From assembly GCA_014800815.1 (NCBI GenBank), contig JAAVFI010000079.1, positions 1-64,000 of the forward strand: DNA of 64,000 bases, given 5' to 3'. Under the pieces are notes generated by a model. The model worked only from the letters and a program-made list of their open reading frames with translations, was not told the origin of the DNA and ran no database searches. Made by a program: the position numbers and the translations under genes. Shown here piece by piece: positions 1 to 6,332 of this stretch (positions are counted from its first letter, which is position 1; each line of letters begins with the position of its first letter). This stretch comes from Bacteroidales bacterium. Lineage in GTDB: Bacteria > Bacteroidota > Bacteroidia > Bacteroidales > Muribaculaceae.

Positions 1-73
1 ACTCTAATGGTTCACCTGATAGTAGGCGACTGACTATTTTCAGCCGTTCTTCAAAGTTATGGTGTCTATACAT
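1..73 (-). CDS. IS3-family transposase OrfA, N-terminus only
   Basis: This partial frame starts at an ATG at 73 on the minus strand and leaves the window after 24 codons. The visible residues (MYRHHNFEERLKIV..., then LLSGEP) resemble the start of helix-turn-helix OrfA proteins of IS3-type elements, which bind the terminal repeats and are joined to OrfB by frameshifting. The start codon lies four bases inside the terminal inverted repeat, as expected for an IS end. The rest of the element is outside the window, so subfamily and integrity cannot be judged. Confidence 0.5.
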   Translation of the reverse strand, partial: MYRHHNFEERLKIVSRLLSGEPLE

Positions 74-113
74 AAAGCACCCCAAAAGTTTTGTGTCCAA
101 CTTTTGGGGTGCA
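1..113 (-). mobile_element. End of an IS3-type insertion sequence (partial)
   Basis: The left window edge holds the terminal ~113 bases of an insertion sequence that runs off the window. Its outer end carries a 14-base perfect inverted repeat (77-90 against 99-112, 8-base loop) that finishes in GGGGTGCA. Just inside it a transposase OrfA starts on the minus strand. Right after base ~113 a phage terminase reading frame resumes mid-gene, so the element most likely inserted into that gene. The family assignment rests on the OrfA N-terminus only. Confidence 0.6.
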
Positions 114-873
114 GTTCACCCCCGACGAGGCATTTTCAAACACCGCCCTGGCCGTGTTTGATCCCGCCGACCTCAGCCGCCTGCGCCCAGGTGCCGACGC
201 AGCCTCCGCCCGTCGCTACGAACTCGACCCACGCACCGGCCTCCCCGTCGCCACCCCCTCCGGGCGCCTCGAAATCTGGGCTCACCCCTGCCCCGCCGAC
301 CAACTGCGAACCAAGCCGGCCTACGTCATAGCCGTCGACGTTGGCGGCTGCTGGGAGGGCGCCGACTGGAGCGTCATCGCCGTTTTCGACGTTCGCACCC
401 CGGGGCAGCTCGAAGTCGTTGCCCAATGGCGCGGCCACGTCCACATTGACCGCCTCTGCTCGCTGGCCTGCGCGCTGGGCCGCTACTACCATCGCGCCCT
501 GCTCATCTTCGAAAGCAACACCCTCGAAACCCGCGGCACCCACGCCCTGGAAAAGCTCGGCCGCTCCGGCTACCCCAACCTCTACCGCCGCCAGGCGTTC
601 GACACCGTTACCAACACCATGTCGACCCGCATCGGCTTCCACACCAACGCCGCCACCAAGGCCGCCGCCATCTTCGAACTAACCTATGCCCTGCGCGACG
701 GCCGCCTGATCGAACGCTCAGCCGCCGCCATCGACGAAATGGCAACCTACATTCGCCGCGGCGAAAAAACCGAAGCCGCCCACGGCTGCCACGACGACAT
801 GCTCATGACCCGCGCCATCGCCGCCTACGCCCTGGCCCAATCCCCGCCCCGCCCCCTGAAATCCCTCTTCTAA
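114..873 (+). pseudogene. Phage terminase large subunit, C-terminal nuclease part, truncated by IS
   Basis: About 250 codons of the C-terminal nuclease domain of a phage large terminase remain. The acidic positions of the RNase-H-like fold are visible: VIAVDVGG, LIFESN and, near the end, GCHDDMLMTRAIA. The ATPase half is missing, because the frame begins directly at the right end of the IS at ~113. The TTG-initiated frame from 91 runs through the IS end and is an artefact of the fusion. No portal, capsid or tail genes follow. It is a stranded prophage remnant with very GC-rich codons (GCC, CGC, GAC) compared with the islet at 3.6-6.2 kb. The protein is unlikely to be functional. Confidence 0.7.
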
Positions 874-874
874 T

Positions 875-905
875 TTTGCGGATTAGAAAAAAAGCGCTAC
901 CTTTG
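875..905 (+). promoter_or_regulatory. Bacteroidetes-type promoter ahead of the decayed ATPase gene
   Basis: TTTG at 875-878, a 19-base spacer and TACCTTTG at 898-905 match the Bacteroidetes sigma-ABfr consensus (TTTG, 19-21, TAnnTTTG). The last base of the -7 element is the first base of the 905-946 inverted repeat, so the start site would fall inside the palindrome. Confidence 0.6.
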
Positions 906-946
906 TACTGCAACTTTACATGCACATGCAACCAAAGTTGCAGTAC
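905..946. repeat. 13-bp inverted repeat at a promoter, probable operator or hairpin
   Basis: GTACTGCAACTTT (905-917) and its exact reverse complement (934-946) are separated by 16 bases. The left arm abuts the -7 promoter element. It lies between the terminase remnant and the ATPase pseudogene. It could be an operator for the ATPase gene, a 5' hairpin, or the scar of a small mobile element. The sequence cannot tell these apart. Confidence 0.6.
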
Positions 947-968
947 AGCCATATTTTTCCCTTCACCT

Positions 969-1773
969 ATGATCATAGAACGATAAGACCGAAGCGTTGG
1001 AAGAGTACATGATGTATGGAGGAATGCCGACCGCCGCCATAGAACCCGACGAAAGGGAAAAACGTAAGTACCTGCAGGGATTATTCTCAAATGTGTATAT
1101 CAAGGACATTGTTGAACGCTATAAACTAAGAGGAGACAGCCTGCTGGATATTTTGGTTGACATACTGTCATCCTCGGTTGGCTCACTGACAAATCCCAAT
1201 AAACTCGCCAACACCGCCGGCTCACGGATGGGAAACAAGCCATCGAACAACACCATTAAGAACTACCTCGAATATTTAGAAGACGCATATCTTTTTCAGA
1301 GCGCAAAACGGTGGAACGTTAAAGGTCGTAAATATTTCGACACCATACAGAAATACTACGCAACAGACCTCGGGCTACGGAATGCGCGGTTAAACTTTCG
1401 CCAGCAGGAAAGATCGCATCTGATGGAAAACATGATTTACAACGAACTGATCCGCAGAGGATATTCAGTTGATGTAGGCGTTGTTGAAGTTCATCAGAGC
1501 ATCAATGGAGTCCGAAAAATGTCGCAATATGAAATAGACTTTGTGGTAAACATCGGGAACAACAAAATCTACATCCAGTCCGCCCTAAATATCGACACTC
1601 CCGAGAAAAAAGAACAAGAAACATTCTCACTGAGACACACCGGCGACTTCTTCCGCAAAATCGTAGTTCTCGGCGGAAGTCAGAAACCCTGGACAGACAA
1701 TGACGGCGTAATGTATATCGGCGTCATTCCATTCCTCTTGGCCGACATCATCTCCGAGCCCATCATTCCTTAA
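969..1773 (+). pseudogene. AAA/DUF4143 family ATPase, internal deletion and frameshift
   Basis: A start at 969 encodes MIIER, the usual first residues of this ATPase family, and then hits TAA at 984. From about 982 a different frame carries the family's C-terminal part: DKTEALEEYMMYGGMP, the DUF4143 core, and a C-terminus ending in FLLADIISEPIIP at 1773. Everything expected between, including the Walker A and Walker B regions (roughly 180 residues in full-length members), is absent. So an internal deletion joined codon ~5 to the DUF4143 part out of frame. The 258-residue open frame from TTG 997 is this remainder. Intact members are common accessory ATPases of uncertain function in Bacteroidales. 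This copy cannot bind ATP. Confidence 0.7.
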
Positions 1774-1810
1774 CCGTCCGAGAAAGCTTCAAAGTGCGGC
1801 AACAGCCTTT

Positions 1811-3367
1811 TCAGCGGATTTGCGCGCGCAGGGCGGCGCGCATCCGCTCGGCGGCAGGGGAGTTGGTTTTCAGGATGTTGAGGACTGCCGTCAGATAACC
1901 GCGCTTATCGCCGGTGCCGGTCAGCGGGCCGACGTTGCTCTGCCCGACCATCGACTTCTGATTATAAACCCTCAGAACCGACGCATAATCTCCCGCATGG
2001 ACATAGCCGCTGAACTCGCGGCATTTACTCTCATAAATTGCCCGCGGATTAATCTCGTCGACCAGGTCGGCCATGTGTTCTTCCAGCTTGCTTATCGACG
2101 CAAAGCGGCCGTCGATGCGATGCTCCATGATGTGCTTGACCTGGTGGCGCGTGTGCTGCAACGCCTGCTGGCGCATCTCGCCGCGAAACATTGCAATAAC
2201 CGCCTCCTTAACCTTCTGAAACACCCGCTGCGGGTCGCGGCGATGAACCTCGGCAACAGCCTTGACAACCCCCTCCACCATCAGCAGATTCTCAATCTCC
2301 GCCACCTCGGGCACCATAATCTTCTTGCGCCGCAAATAGGCCACCTCCTGCTCCGAACGCCGGTCGCGGTCAACGATACCCATGCTATCCAGATGATGAA
2401 AACCCTCGAGCGAATTAAAAACGCGCGTTGACTCAATCACCCGGTCACACGACCCCAGCGCCGTTACCGTATGTTCCGGAAAAATCAGCGGATACAACTT
2501 CGAATCAATCGAATGAGTATTATCACCCTCAATGAACAACACAGGCCGGCGCGCGCCCAAAATCGCCATATACATATCCTCGCGCAGCGGCGAATCCGGC
2601 GGCAAAACAACATAGTCAAACACCTGGGCCTCAGCGTCGCACCCGCGAACCCAAATCGTCGTTGCCCCGCTGCGCGTAGCCGCGAAATCCAGGTCATGCG
2701 TCGTGTAGACAAACGTGCAGTCCGGCCTCAGCGACTCAACCCGGTCCCAGACCCGGCGCAACGTCGACGGATGCAAAAACAGCTCCGGGCTCTCAATCGG
2801 AATCACCGCCCCGGGCGGAGCATACAAAACCCCGCCGAAATAATAAAGCACCAGCTTCTCGCCCGCCGACAACTTAACCTGCGGGCGGCCAACATCATCG
2901 CCGGCGCTCATAAACATCAGCGCCCCATCGGCGCGCAAAACCTCATTGTCAGGAAAAATCTCGCGCCACAGAGCCAACACCCTGTCAATACGCGTTACCG
3001 GCAAATCCCCTCGCCGCCCCTCAACCTTAAAAGCCAGCAAAGACTGCATCTCGTCGGCCAGCATCAACGCCATCAGCCTCTCGGCCTCAGTCGCCGGAGC
3101 GCCCGACACCACCGACGCAAACGGCATCCGCGCCTGCGCTCGCCCATAAAGCCAATCAATCGACCCCTCGGGCGCATCGGCCACGAAAGCGCCATAAAGC
3201 GCACGCAACGGCGACAACCTGAACACCGGCGCAGCCGCCGACTCAGCCAGCCTCGACGTGAAACGCGACTTACCCGCGCCATTAGCGCCGATAACCAAAA
3301 CCTGATGAGCCTGCTCCGGCAAAACCTCCGAAGCGCCGTCAACTTTCCTGGGCAAAATAATCTTCAT
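1811..3367 (-). CDS. ABC-type AAA ATPase fused to DUF4435 (TOPRIM-like), defence-like
   Basis: This is a 518-residue cytoplasmic protein starting at the ATG at 3367. The longer frame to 3427 runs through the promoter, so I reject its start. Residues 27-34 are a Walker A (GANGAGKS), followed by an ABC-like signature LSAGEK, a Walker B IPIESPELFLHP and an H-loop YTTHD. The C-terminal half has the DUF4435 pattern: VLFIEGDN, then GIVDRDRR, the acidic positions of a TOPRIM-like fold. In PARIS anti-phage systems an AAA15 ATPase (AriA) and a DUF4435 nuclease (AriB) work together and are sometimes fused. This protein has the same two parts but is shorter than the AriA plus AriB sum. It sits among phage and IS debris beside a tRNA. 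A defence role is inference. A housekeeping OLD-like nuclease is the alternative. Confidence 0.7.
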   Translation of the reverse strand: MKIILPRKVDGASEVLPEQAHQVLVIGANGAGKSRFTSRLAESAAAPVFRLSPLRALYGAFVADAPEGSIDWLYGRAQARMPFASVVSGAPATEAERLMALMLADEMQSLLAFKVEGRRGDLPVTRIDRVLALWREIFPDNEVLRADGALMFMSAGDDVGRPQVKLSAGEKLVLYYFGGVLYAPPGAVIPIESPELFLHPSTLRRVWDRVESLRPDCTFVYTTHDLDFAATRSGATTIWVRGCDAEAQVFDYVVLPPDSPLREDMYMAILGARRPVLFIEGDNTHSIDSKLYPLIFPEHTVTALGSCDRVIESTRVFNSLEGFHHLDSMGIVDRDRRSEQEVAYLRRKKIMVPEVAEIENLLMVEGVVKAVAEVHRRDPQRVFQKVKEAVIAMFRGEMRQQALQHTRHQVKHIMEHRIDGRFASISKLEEHMADLVDEINPRAIYESKCREFSGYVHAGDYASVLRVYNQKSMVGQSNVGPLTGTGDKRGYLTAVLNILKTNSPAAERMRAALRAQIR

Positions 3368-3374
3368 AACACTG

Positions 3375-3382
3375 CAAATATA
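3375..3382 (-). promoter_or_regulatory. -7 promoter element TATATTTG for the ATPase/DUF4435 gene
   Basis: On the minus strand TATATTTG ends 7 bases before the ATG at 3367. With transcription starting about 7 bases downstream of this element, the transcript would have almost no leader. No clear TTTG -33 element is seen at the expected distance. Confidence 0.5.
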
Positions 3383-3452
3383 CCCAAATCCCCCCGAAAA
3401 ACCTACTTCAGAAAGAAAAAAAATCATTTTTTCGCATTTTTTTCCTAAAAAA

Positions 3453-3484
3453 TTTGCTCAATCCAAAAATTATACCGAACTTTG
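3453..3484 (+). promoter_or_regulatory. Promoter of tRNA-Lys
   Basis: TTTG at 3453-3456, a 20-base spacer and GAACTTTG at 3477-3484 fit the Bacteroidetes promoter with one deviation (GA for TA). It lies 29 bases upstream of the tRNA. Confidence 0.5.
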
Positions 3485-3513
3485 CACCGCAAAACCCAAA
3501 CAAGGGCATGCAA

Positions 3514-3586
3514 GACTCCGTAGCTCAGTTGGTAGAGCAACTGACTCTTAATCAGTGGGTCGAGGGTTCGAGCCCCTCCGGGGTCA
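3514..3586 (+). tRNA. tRNA-Lys (anticodon CTT)
   Basis: The 73-base gene folds as a full cloverleaf. The acceptor arm is GACTCCG (3514-3520) with CGGGGTC (3579-3585) and discriminator A3586. The D-arm contains AGCTCAGTTGGTAGAGC, and the anticodon stem 3540-3544/3552-3556 encloses loop CTCTTAA with CTT at 3547-3549. The T-arm contains GGTTCGAGCCC. CCA is not encoded. Its 3' end and terminator are repeated at 6153-6224, which marks it as the integration target of the neighbouring islet. Confidence 0.96.
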
Positions 3587-3643
3587 CTCAGGCCGGAAAT
3601 CTTTCGATTTCCGGCTTTTTGTTTTGGGCGGGGAGAACCTTGG
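3572..3643 (+). repeat. attL-like direct repeat (tRNA 3' end plus terminator)
   Basis: These 72 bases cover the tRNA-Lys 3' end, its terminator and the following GAGAACCTTGG. They recur at equal length at 6153-6224 with few differences: one base after the tRNA, the terminator loop TTTC against GAAA, and two bases downstream. Repeats of a tRNA 3' end around a foreign-looking segment are the usual footprint of site-specific integration. Confidence 0.7.
3592..3620 (+). terminator. Intrinsic terminator of tRNA-Lys
   Basis: GCCGGAAATC (3592-3601), loop TTTC and GATTTCCGGC (3606-3615) form a perfect 10-bp stem followed by five T. Confidence 0.9.
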
Positions 3644-3675
3644 TGAGACGTACCATGCTTCGCTATTGCTTCTTC

Positions 3676-3698
3676 TATACCACCTTAGTGGTGGTATA
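3676..3698. promoter_or_regulatory. Palindromic operator candidate upstream of fic
   Basis: TATACCACC (3676-3684) and GGTGGTATA (3690-3698) are exact inverted arms around 5 bases. The half site GGTGGTATA recurs at 3751-3759 next to the -33 element of the Fic promoter, and looser copies (GTAGTATA) lie at 3710-3717 and 3771-3778. Repeated half sites around the promoter suggest a regulator, plausibly the winged-helix domain of the Fic protein itself. Confidence 0.5.
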
Positions 3699-3759
3699 AT
3701 CGTTTATTGGTAGTATATTTTCCTAAAAGATCTATTTGTATCACTTTTTTGGTGGTATA

Positions 3760-3791
3760 TTTGCATATAAGTAGTATATTTTGTATCTTTG
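3760..3791 (+). promoter_or_regulatory. Promoter of the fic operon
   Basis: TTTG (3760-3763), a 20-base spacer and TATCTTTG (3784-3791) are an exact Bacteroidetes promoter. The ATG at 3808 follows 16 bases after the -7 element. Confidence 0.75.
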
Positions 3792-3807
3792 CAACAAATT
3801 ATCGGAT

Positions 3808-4869
3808 ATGACGCAACTCAATAATCTTTACACTCAATGGATAGCCGTTCAGCCGCTTTCATCTGATGATGAAAAGCGACTGAAGCGCAAGTTTATGCTT
3901 GACTTCAACTACAATAGTAATCATATTGAGGGTAATACGCTCACATACGGGCAGACTGAGGTTCTGCTTCTTCTCGGTGAAGTCATTGGCTCGGCAAAGA
4001 TGAAAGATCTTGAGGAGATGAAGGCTCATAACATTTGTCTAAATATGGTTGAGCAAGAGGCTCAAACTGATGAGCCTCTGACTGAAACTTTCATCCGTCA
4101 GGTACATAAGGTTATGTTACGTGAAGATTACACGGTGTATCGACAGTTACCTGGAGGAGAAACAACAAGTTATACCGTTCACGCTGGAAGATACAAAACA
4201 CGTCCTAATTCGGTCATTACACCTACGGGTGAACGGTTTGAATATGCCTCACCAGACGAAACTCCAGCCTTGATGACAGATCTGGTTTCTTGGTATAACG
4301 AAGCGGCTGAAGATGGTTCGATGTCTCCCATTCAACTTGCGGCATTGTTTCATTACCGTTATATTCGTATTCACCCTTTTGAAGATGGCAATGGACGTAT
4401 CGCTCGACTGATGGTCAACTTTATTTTACGTCGCCACAAATGGCCGATGATGGTTATCCGTAGTAAAAATAAGAAAGCCTATCTGAATGCATTGGCACTT
4501 GCAGATTCCTCCGTTGGTCAGATTCCAGCAGACGGTGCACATGCATCACTTAAATCCATTACCCCATTTGTGGACTATATGGAGAAGGCATTGTCAGCTG
4601 ATATTTCTGCTATACTTGAATTTCTATCAGGTGACAGAGAAACAATGTGGTGGTATGAAGGTGAAATTATACGCTTCTCTACGACTACCCCCGGACGGAT
4701 TCTTCGTGTCCTTCAATCAGACCCTAATGCATCCCTATCGACCATATCCACAATCCTCGGCATAAGCCGATCCGCAATCCAAAAGCAAGTGGATAACCTT
4801 GCAGAAAAAGGCTACATAGCTCGTCCCGAAGGCAAAAAACGAGGTTGGATAGTTAGAGTCAAACAATGA
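3808..4869 (+). CDS. Fic family protein with inhibitory helix and C-terminal winged helix
   Basis: This 353-residue Fic protein belongs to the family that usually transfers AMP from ATP onto target proteins. The catalytic motif HPFEDGNGR occupies residues 189-197, with His189 as the general base. An N-terminal inhibitory motif S37-N-H-I-E41-G-N43 is present, so activity is expected to be autoinhibited (class II arrangement). The last ~60 residues (LSTISTILGISRSAIQKQV, then GYIARPEGKKRGW) form a winged helix-turn-helix, suggesting DNA binding and autoregulation. I take the ATG at 3808 rather than the in-frame TTG at 3781, because 3781 lies upstream of the -7 element. It is the first gene of the islet, 35 bases ahead of the cyclase-like gene and likely co-transcribed. 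Target and trigger are unknown. Confidence 0.9.
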   Translation: MTQLNNLYTQWIAVQPLSSDDEKRLKRKFMLDFNYNSNHIEGNTLTYGQTEVLLLLGEVIGSAKMKDLEEMKAHNICLNMVEQEAQTDEPLTETFIRQVHKVMLREDYTVYRQLPGGETTSYTVHAGRYKTRPNSVITPTGERFEYASPDETPALMTDLVSWYNEAAEDGSMSPIQLAALFHYRYIRIHPFEDGNGRIARLMVNFILRRHKWPMMVIRSKNKKAYLNALALADSSVGQIPADGAHASLKSITPFVDYMEKALSADISAILEFLSGDRETMWWYEGEIIRFSTTTPGRILRVLQSDPNASLSTISTILGISRSAIQKQVDNLAEKGYIARPEGKKRGWIVRVKQ

Positions 4870-4904
4870 CTTAGTCATAAATAGAAAATATCGCATATGT
4901 TATT

Positions 4905-5789
4905 ATGAATATTAGCACTCCAATAATCGACAGCAGTCGTCTTTTAGAAAGTCATATGGAAAAACCATCTTTTTCTTATAATGATGGGTTAGTTCTTTTT
5001 TTAGATATAATGGGGTTCAAAGATCGTATATTGCGGACTTCCCATGAGGAATTAGATTTACAATTACGAGAATTCAAGAAGCGGCACAACAAACTAAAAC
5101 CATTGATGGATAATGGAAGTATAGAATTACTTCATTTTTCAGATTCGATTATCGTTGTAGCACATAAGGCTGATATTTTTACCTTAAATCGATTAGTGAA
5201 GATCGCAACAATATTATTGCAGATTGGACTTGAAAGTCAATTTGCCATGAAAGGAGCAATAGCAAGAGGTAAAATAACATTCGATCCAATTGATCAATTA
5301 TATTTTGGGCAAGCACTTGTGGATGCTTATCTCATGGAAGAAGAATTAAAGTTCTATGGAGTTGCATTCCACCATTCAGCAGAAAAACTAGTAATAGAAG
5401 CTCTTGAAAGAATGTATTATCCGGGTAGTAAGAAAATACGTATCTATTATCCGATTCATGAATGTTCTATACCTCTTAAAACATGTAAATGTAAGCATTA
5501 TCTTATCGCATGGCATAAGCTAAATACAGCTCTTTCTCAGGACGATATAACTGAAGATTCAAAGAATTGGTTAGCAAATATGAACTTAACTGTCTCAGGA
5601 GGTCCACGTGTATATGTTGATAATACCATTACTATAATCGATGAAATCAATAAGACGCCTAAAATAGAATCTATTGAAAAGCATCGAGTAAAAACAGCAG
5701 AAATCAAACGAAAAAAACATAAAGAAAGACTGGAAAAAAAGATCAAGAAAGATAAAAATAAAGGCAAACACAAGAGTTCTCATAAATAA
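4905..5789 (+). CDS. Nucleotide-cyclase-fold protein of unknown function
   Basis: This 294-residue protein has the landmarks of the class III cyclase fold: LFLDIMGFKD (Asp34), HFSDSIIVV (Asp80), MKGAIARGK (115-123) and YFGQALVDAYLMEE (133-146). In true class III cyclases the first two motifs supply the two metal-binding aspartates, and both are kept here. The usual GD is SD, and residues that select the base are not recognisable. The C-terminal ~40 residues are extremely lysine-rich (ending KGKHKSSHK), a likely nucleic-acid or membrane-surface contact. The gene is AT-rich compared with the chromosome. It follows fic by 35 bases and ends before a non-coding stretch. Start 4905 is used; Met18 is a possible alternative. 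Whether it makes a cyclic nucleotide is unknown. Confidence 0.65.
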   Translation: MNISTPIIDSSRLLESHMEKPSFSYNDGLVLFLDIMGFKDRILRTSHEELDLQLREFKKRHNKLKPLMDNGSIELLHFSDSIIVVAHKADIFTLNRLVKIATILLQIGLESQFAMKGAIARGKITFDPIDQLYFGQALVDAYLMEEELKFYGVAFHHSAEKLVIEALERMYYPGSKKIRIYYPIHECSIPLKTCKCKHYLIAWHKLNTALSQDDITEDSKNWLANMNLTVSGGPRVYVDNTITIIDEINKTPKIESIEKHRVKTAEIKRKKHKERLEKKIKKDKNKGKHKSSHK

Positions 5790-6000
5790 ATTTATTAATT
5801 TTCAGTTGAGTTCTTGTGTCGGTAAGGAAGTGGATTATTGAAAAGCATAAGAGAGGTGTACTAGGAGGGTACATTATAGATTTACTTTCAGTAATTACAT
5901 TGACTGTTAACACTTATAGTTATTACTAACTCGCAACAAATCGAGTGTAAAGACAAAGAAATAATTGTCCTGAAAGTACCCTGACTTTCATATTGAAGGA

Positions 6001-6032
6001 TTTGGTTATCTGACCAAATTTTATTAACTTTG
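6001..6032 (+). promoter_or_regulatory. Consensus promoter without an obvious gene
   Basis: TTTG at 6001-6004, a 20-base spacer and TAACTTTG at 6025-6032 match the Bacteroidetes promoter exactly. The next terminator on this strand is at 6173-6201, so a transcript of about 160 bases is predicted. Confidence 0.5.
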
Positions 6033-6041
6033 CATTACCCA

Positions 6042-6134
6042 ATGGAAACAATGGGGAAGAACATTGGAATTGTGCCGTGTACAATTCGTGAACAACGGAA
6101 TGTGTGGCATTACAATATTCTGAATACCACTTAG
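6042..6134 (+). CDS. Possible 30-residue peptide in the islet
   Basis: An ATG at 6042, ten bases after a consensus -7 element, opens a 30-codon frame that begins METMGKNIGIVPC, contains NVWHYNILNTT and stops with TAG at 6134. It has no recognisable family and no clear ribosome-binding site, and could be a chance frame inside a small RNA. It is reported because promoter, frame and terminator line up in order. Confidence 0.2.
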   Translation: METMGKNIGIVPCTIREQRNVWHYNILNTT

Positions 6135-6152
6135 TTACAACGATATTATCCG

Positions 6153-6224
6153 GCCCCTCCGGGGTCACTAAGGCCGGAAATCGAAAGATTTCCGGCTTTT
6201 TGTTTTGGGTGGAGAGAACCTTGG
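6153..6224 (+). repeat. attR-like direct repeat (partial tRNA-Lys copy plus terminator)
   Basis: This is the second copy of the 72-bp repeat at 3572-3643. It starts with GCCCCTCCGGGGTCACT, the last 15 bases of tRNA-Lys plus two, and continues through the terminator to GAGAACCTTGG. The rest of the tRNA is missing, so it is not a tRNA gene. Confidence 0.7.
6173..6201 (+). terminator. Intrinsic terminator inside the attR-like repeat
   Basis: GCCGGAAATC (6173-6182), loop GAAA and GATTTCCGGC (6187-6196) are followed by five T. The stem is identical to the tRNA-Lys terminator, but the loop is its reverse complement. Confidence 0.85.
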
Positions 6225-6332
6225 GGCGGGCGGGGGTGTTTAAGAGAAGCATTTTATCTCTCCGGAGTTTGATACAGACAATCAGTTAACTTTGTTCTGA
6301 TTCCTTATCTCGAACTCACGTTAAGTAATATC

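Larger units (their letters stand above)
3572..6224. mobile_element. tRNA-Lys islet carrying Fic and a cyclase-like gene, no integrase
   Basis: This AT-rich segment of about 2.6 kb is bounded by the 72-bp direct repeats at 3572-3643 and 6153-6224. It holds two co-directional genes (Fic protein, nucleotide-cyclase-like protein), one promoter/operator region, and a ~360-base stretch with a promoter-like site but no clear gene. No integrase, excisionase or transfer gene is present. It is therefore either a satellite that used an integrase in trans or the deleted remnant of a larger island. An old tandem tRNA-Lys duplication with one copy destroyed is the main alternative. Confidence 0.6.
5790..6332. 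other. Non-coding stretch between islet genes and the DUF6377 regulator
   Basis: No convincing protein gene is seen in these ~540 bases. They contain a promoter-like site at 6001-6032, a 30-codon open frame at 6042-6134, the attR-like repeat at 6153-6224 with a terminator, and ~110 bases of plain intergenic sequence before the convergent gene ending at 6333. A 108-codon minus-strand frame at 5926-6252 crosses the repeat and terminator and looks spurious. Confidence 0.6.

Noticed and set aside
1811-3367. Bona fide two-gene PARIS locus
   Set aside because: Only one short fused protein is visible and no Ocr-like trigger or second gene; kept as PARIS-like at most.
2471-3448. 325-codon open frame on the plus strand
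   Set aside because: Antisense to the ATPase/DUF4435 gene, Arg/His/Gln-rich translation typical of shadow frames.
6153-6169. Second tRNA-Lys gene
   Set aside because: Only the 3' end is present; the D-arm, anticodon arm and 5' acceptor strand are missing.
5926-6252. 108-codon minus-strand frame across the right repeat
   Set aside because: It reads through the terminator and tRNA fragment; no promoter or family resemblance.
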